A DNA stretch of 8,075 nt from an uncultured Treponema sp. (GTDB lineage: Bacteria > Spirochaetota > Spirochaetia > Treponematales > Treponemataceae). The stretch's first letter is position 1, and each line of letters begins with the position of its first letter. The notes under the pieces were generated by a model. The model made no database searches and was not told where the DNA came from. It was given only the letters and a program-made list of their open reading frames with translations. The translations under genes were made by a program, and so were the position numbers. Where the stretch lies: the NCBI GenBank assembly GCA_905372265.1, contig CAJPOL010000080.1, positions 1 to 8,075 on the forward strand. The letters are read 5' to 3'. This document shows, piece by piece, positions 7,089 through 8,075 of the stretch.

Positions 7089-7513
7089 GGTTGCCCATAT
7101 TCCCGCTCCATGGCTTCCACAGAAACAATCCATTGTTTACCGTATTTACATGCGTCGATCCCGTTGACAAGCTTACCGTAAGCAATCGCTTTTCTCAATG
7201 TACTTTCATGTAAGCCCCAAAGCAGCGTTGCCTCGCTCAACGCAATCAAGCCGTCGAACGGAGTTTTTACCGTTTTTCCATTCTTATACAACTCGTCGCA
7301 CGACAAATCAATCTCGTCGTTCCAGACAATACCGTAGCCGCCTGTATCAACTTCCACATCATCAAATAATTTCGGTTCATCTTGCAATCGTTTAAAAGCC
7401 GACCATTTAATGAAAAGTGGTTTGACATTATACACCTTTGTTATGCCTTCCGAAAATTGAACATGTAAGCGATAATCCGGCAGAGTGCGGACAGCTCTCA
7501 CCTTATGAAACAT
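7034..7513 (-). CDS. DUF2442 protein with C-terminal helix-turn-helix, antitoxin-like
   Basis: 159 residues; the start ATG at 7513 follows a strong AAGGAGG (7520-7526) by six bases. Residues 4-79 match DUF2442: a strand pair DYRLHVQFSEG, the segment KPLF, FDDVEVDTGGYGIVWNDEIDL and the closing ELYKNG. Residues 91-140 look like a helix-turn-helix of the excisionase/MerR kind: ALSEATLLWGLHESTLRKAI, then a GK-rich wing (AYGKLVNGIDACKYGKQWIV) and AMEREYG. Residues 143-159 come from repeat R1. DUF2442 genes commonly sit beside DUF4160 genes and the pair is predicted to be a toxin-antitoxin system; here the DNA-binding domain would make this the repressor and antitoxin. The upstream gene's stop codon lies inside this gene's ribosome site, a sign of coupled translation. 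Biochemical function is unproven. Confidence 0.9.
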   Translation of the reverse strand: MFHKVRAVRTLPDYRLHVQFSEGITKVYNVKPLFIKWSAFKRLQDEPKLFDDVEVDTGGYGIVWNDEIDLSCDELYKNGKTVKTPFDGLIALSEATLLWGLHESTLRKAIAYGKLVNGIDACKYGKQWIVSVEAMEREYGQPINTPDARSVGVLNPPHE

Positions 7514-7524
7514 ACACCGCCTCC

Positions 7525-7779
7525 TTATTCAAGTGGGGAAAGCGGCTTAAATTCTTGTGTTTCCCACATCTGCAAAAGACTTTTTTGATGAAGGCTTATC
7601 CATTCCCGTACCATCGATAATGCTTTTGGAGGTAAATGTCCCTCTAATATTTTTCCGGTTTGTATATCGATAGCAGCCATATCTTCTCCATATAACGCAT
7701 GAATATGCGGCGGATTATGCTCCGATTGCTGAAAATACATCCGAATGATAATGCCATAAAATCTTGATAACACCGGCAT
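7525..7779 (-). CDS. DUF4160 protein, toxin-like partner
   Basis: 84 residues; start ATG at 7779 with AAAGGG (7787-7792) seven bases upstream. The sequence fits DUF4160 nearly end to end: the opening MPVLSRFYGIIIRMYF, the family hallmark HNPPHIH (residues 21-27), an A-x-I-D-I segment followed by a glycine turn, EGHLPPKAL, and a C-terminal helix VREWISLHQKSLLQMW. The histidine cluster is conserved in the family and could bind metal or form an active site, but no activity is established that I know of. It is the first gene of the - strand operon, 11 bases ahead of the DUF2442 gene. Being toxin-like is inferred from its small size and partner. The full family length seems present, with no truncation. 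Confidence 0.92.
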   Translation of the reverse strand: MPVLSRFYGIIIRMYFQQSEHNPPHIHALYGEDMAAIDIQTGKILEGHLPPKALSMVREWISLHQKSLLQMWETQEFKPLSPLE

Positions 7780-7805
7780 ATCTAAACCCTTTCTAGTTTT
7801 AGTAG

Positions 7806-7834
7806 TTTATATCACGGTATCGTGATATTGTCAA
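7806..7834 (-). promoter_or_regulatory. Promoter of the DUF4160-DUF2442 operon
   Basis: On the - strand a perfect -35 box TTGACA (7829-7834) is followed by exactly 17 bases and the -10 box TATAAA (7806-7811). Transcription would start near 7799, giving a leader of about 20 bases before the ATG at 7779. This is by far the best promoter match in the window. Confidence 0.82.
7809..7828. promoter_or_regulatory. 20-base palindromic operator inside the promoter
   Basis: ATATCACG (7809-7816), spacer GTAT, CGTGATAT (7821-7828): eight perfect pairs. The palindrome fills the whole spacer, overlaps half of the -10 box and touches the -35 box. A protein bound here would block RNA polymerase. The obvious candidate is the helix-turn-helix DUF2442 protein encoded by the operon, as in autoregulated antitoxin operons; this link is inference. 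Confidence 0.7.
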
Positions 7835-7878
7835 TATAACTTAGATCAAAACAACCGCATCAGACGGGCAGGTTAAAT

Positions 7879-7941
7879 GTTGAACAGCGTACTTCCGTGT
7901 ACACTGTTCAACGACGAGTTTGCACTGCAAACTCGCTACTG
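7879..7941 (+). repeat. Paired-hairpin unit 1
   Basis: First hairpin: GTTGAACAG and GTAC (7879-7892, with one unpaired C at 7888) pair with GTAC and CTGTTCAAC (7899-7912), apex TTCCGT. Second hairpin: CGAGTTTGC (7915-7923), loop ACT, GCAAACTCG (7927-7935), then CTACTG. Same layout as 8010-8072. Confidence 0.72.
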
Positions 7942-7950
7942 CCTCACACC

Positions 7951-7968
7951 ACGGACATCCGTGTCCGT
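7951..7968 (+). repeat. Single hairpin with TCCG loop
   Basis: ACGGACA (7951-7957) and TGTCCGT (7962-7968) pair perfectly around TCCG. The apex ACATCCGTGT matches the apex of the unit at 8010-8043 (ACATCCCTGT) apart from one base, although the outer stem sequence differs. No GTTTGC hairpin follows it. Confidence 0.6.
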
Positions 7969-8009
7969 TCTGAAACTACAAGGCGCGAGCACAAATTAAC
8001 CGCAGGCAC

Positions 8010-8072
8010 GGTAAAAAATGTACATCCCTGTACATTTTTTACCTACGTGTTTGCAAGGCAAACACGCTACTG
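8010..8072 (+). repeat. Paired-hairpin unit 2
   Basis: First hairpin: a perfect 15-base-pair stem, left arm 8010-8024 (GGTAAAAAATGTACA), loop TCCC, right arm 8029-8043. Second hairpin: CGTGTTTGC (8046-8054), loop AAG, GCAAACACG (8058-8066), then CTACTG. Relative to unit 1 the second stem has a T:A pair in place of A:T, so pairing is kept. The 63-base length equals that of unit 1. Confidence 0.75.
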
Positions 8073-8075
8073 ATT

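Larger units (their letters stand above)
7837..8075. other. Non-coding, hairpin-rich stretch at the right edge
   Basis: No gene with a ribosome site is visible. The stretch carries two paired-hairpin units and a single extra hairpin, listed separately. Both units are preceded at some distance by AACCGCA (at 7853 and 7999). The array may continue past the window. Confidence 0.6.

Noticed and set aside
7525..7779. NPPH shared by the DUF4160 motif HNPPHIH and the DUF2442 tail VLNPPHE
   Set aside because: The histidine motif is a family hallmark of DUF4160, while the tail comes from repeat R; four residues are too few to argue common origin.
7879..8072. CRISPR-like repeats at the right edge
   Set aside because: Units are hairpin pairs with changing stems, not identical direct repeats separated by regular unique spacers.

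Overview
The window looks like a treponeme (oral Treponema group, such as the T. vincentii/T. medium relatives). This is inferred from the kinds of genes, a spirochaete-like lipoprotein signal and abundant palindromic intergenic repeats; no species marker such as rRNA is present. There are five protein genes, one of them cut by the left edge. I see no tRNA, rRNA, CRISPR array, transposase or phage gene.

Left part, + strand. Positions 2-3643 hold most of a large alpha-2-macroglobulin-like protein with an intact Cys-Ile-Glu-Gln thioester site; its N-terminus lies outside the window. After a 186-base spacer with inverted repeats come a small predicted lipoprotein of unknown function (3830-4510) and a membrane methyltransferase-like protein of the isoprenylcysteine methyltransferase/PEMT type (4588-5088). 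Each of these two small genes has a strong hairpin directly in front of its ribosome binding site.

Middle, 5089-5404. This is the gap between convergent genes. It holds one copy (R2, 5183-5247) of a repeat whose other copy (R1, 7034-7088) forms the 3' end of a coding gene. It also holds four successive hairpins, one of which is a good rho-independent terminator for the + strand genes.

Right part, - strand. Reading right to left, a promoter with a perfect TTGACA box and a 17-base spacer drives a DUF4160 gene (7525-7779), then a DUF2442 gene with an added helix-turn-helix domain (7034-7513). After 39 bases comes a DUF1302-type outer-membrane beta-barrel gene (5405-6994). The spacer of the promoter is filled by a 20-base palindrome. 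The simplest model is a DUF4160/DUF2442 toxin-antitoxin-like pair that represses itself through the helix-turn-helix domain and may be co-transcribed with the outer-membrane gene. The toxin-antitoxin role is known for these families only as a prediction.

Right edge, 7837-8075. No gene is visible. The stretch contains tandem paired hairpins: a stem of changing sequence capped by a TCC[C/G] loop, followed by a stem with the core GTTTGC/GCAAAC and the tail CTACTG. One base pair changes in a compensatory way between copies, so pairing seems to matter.
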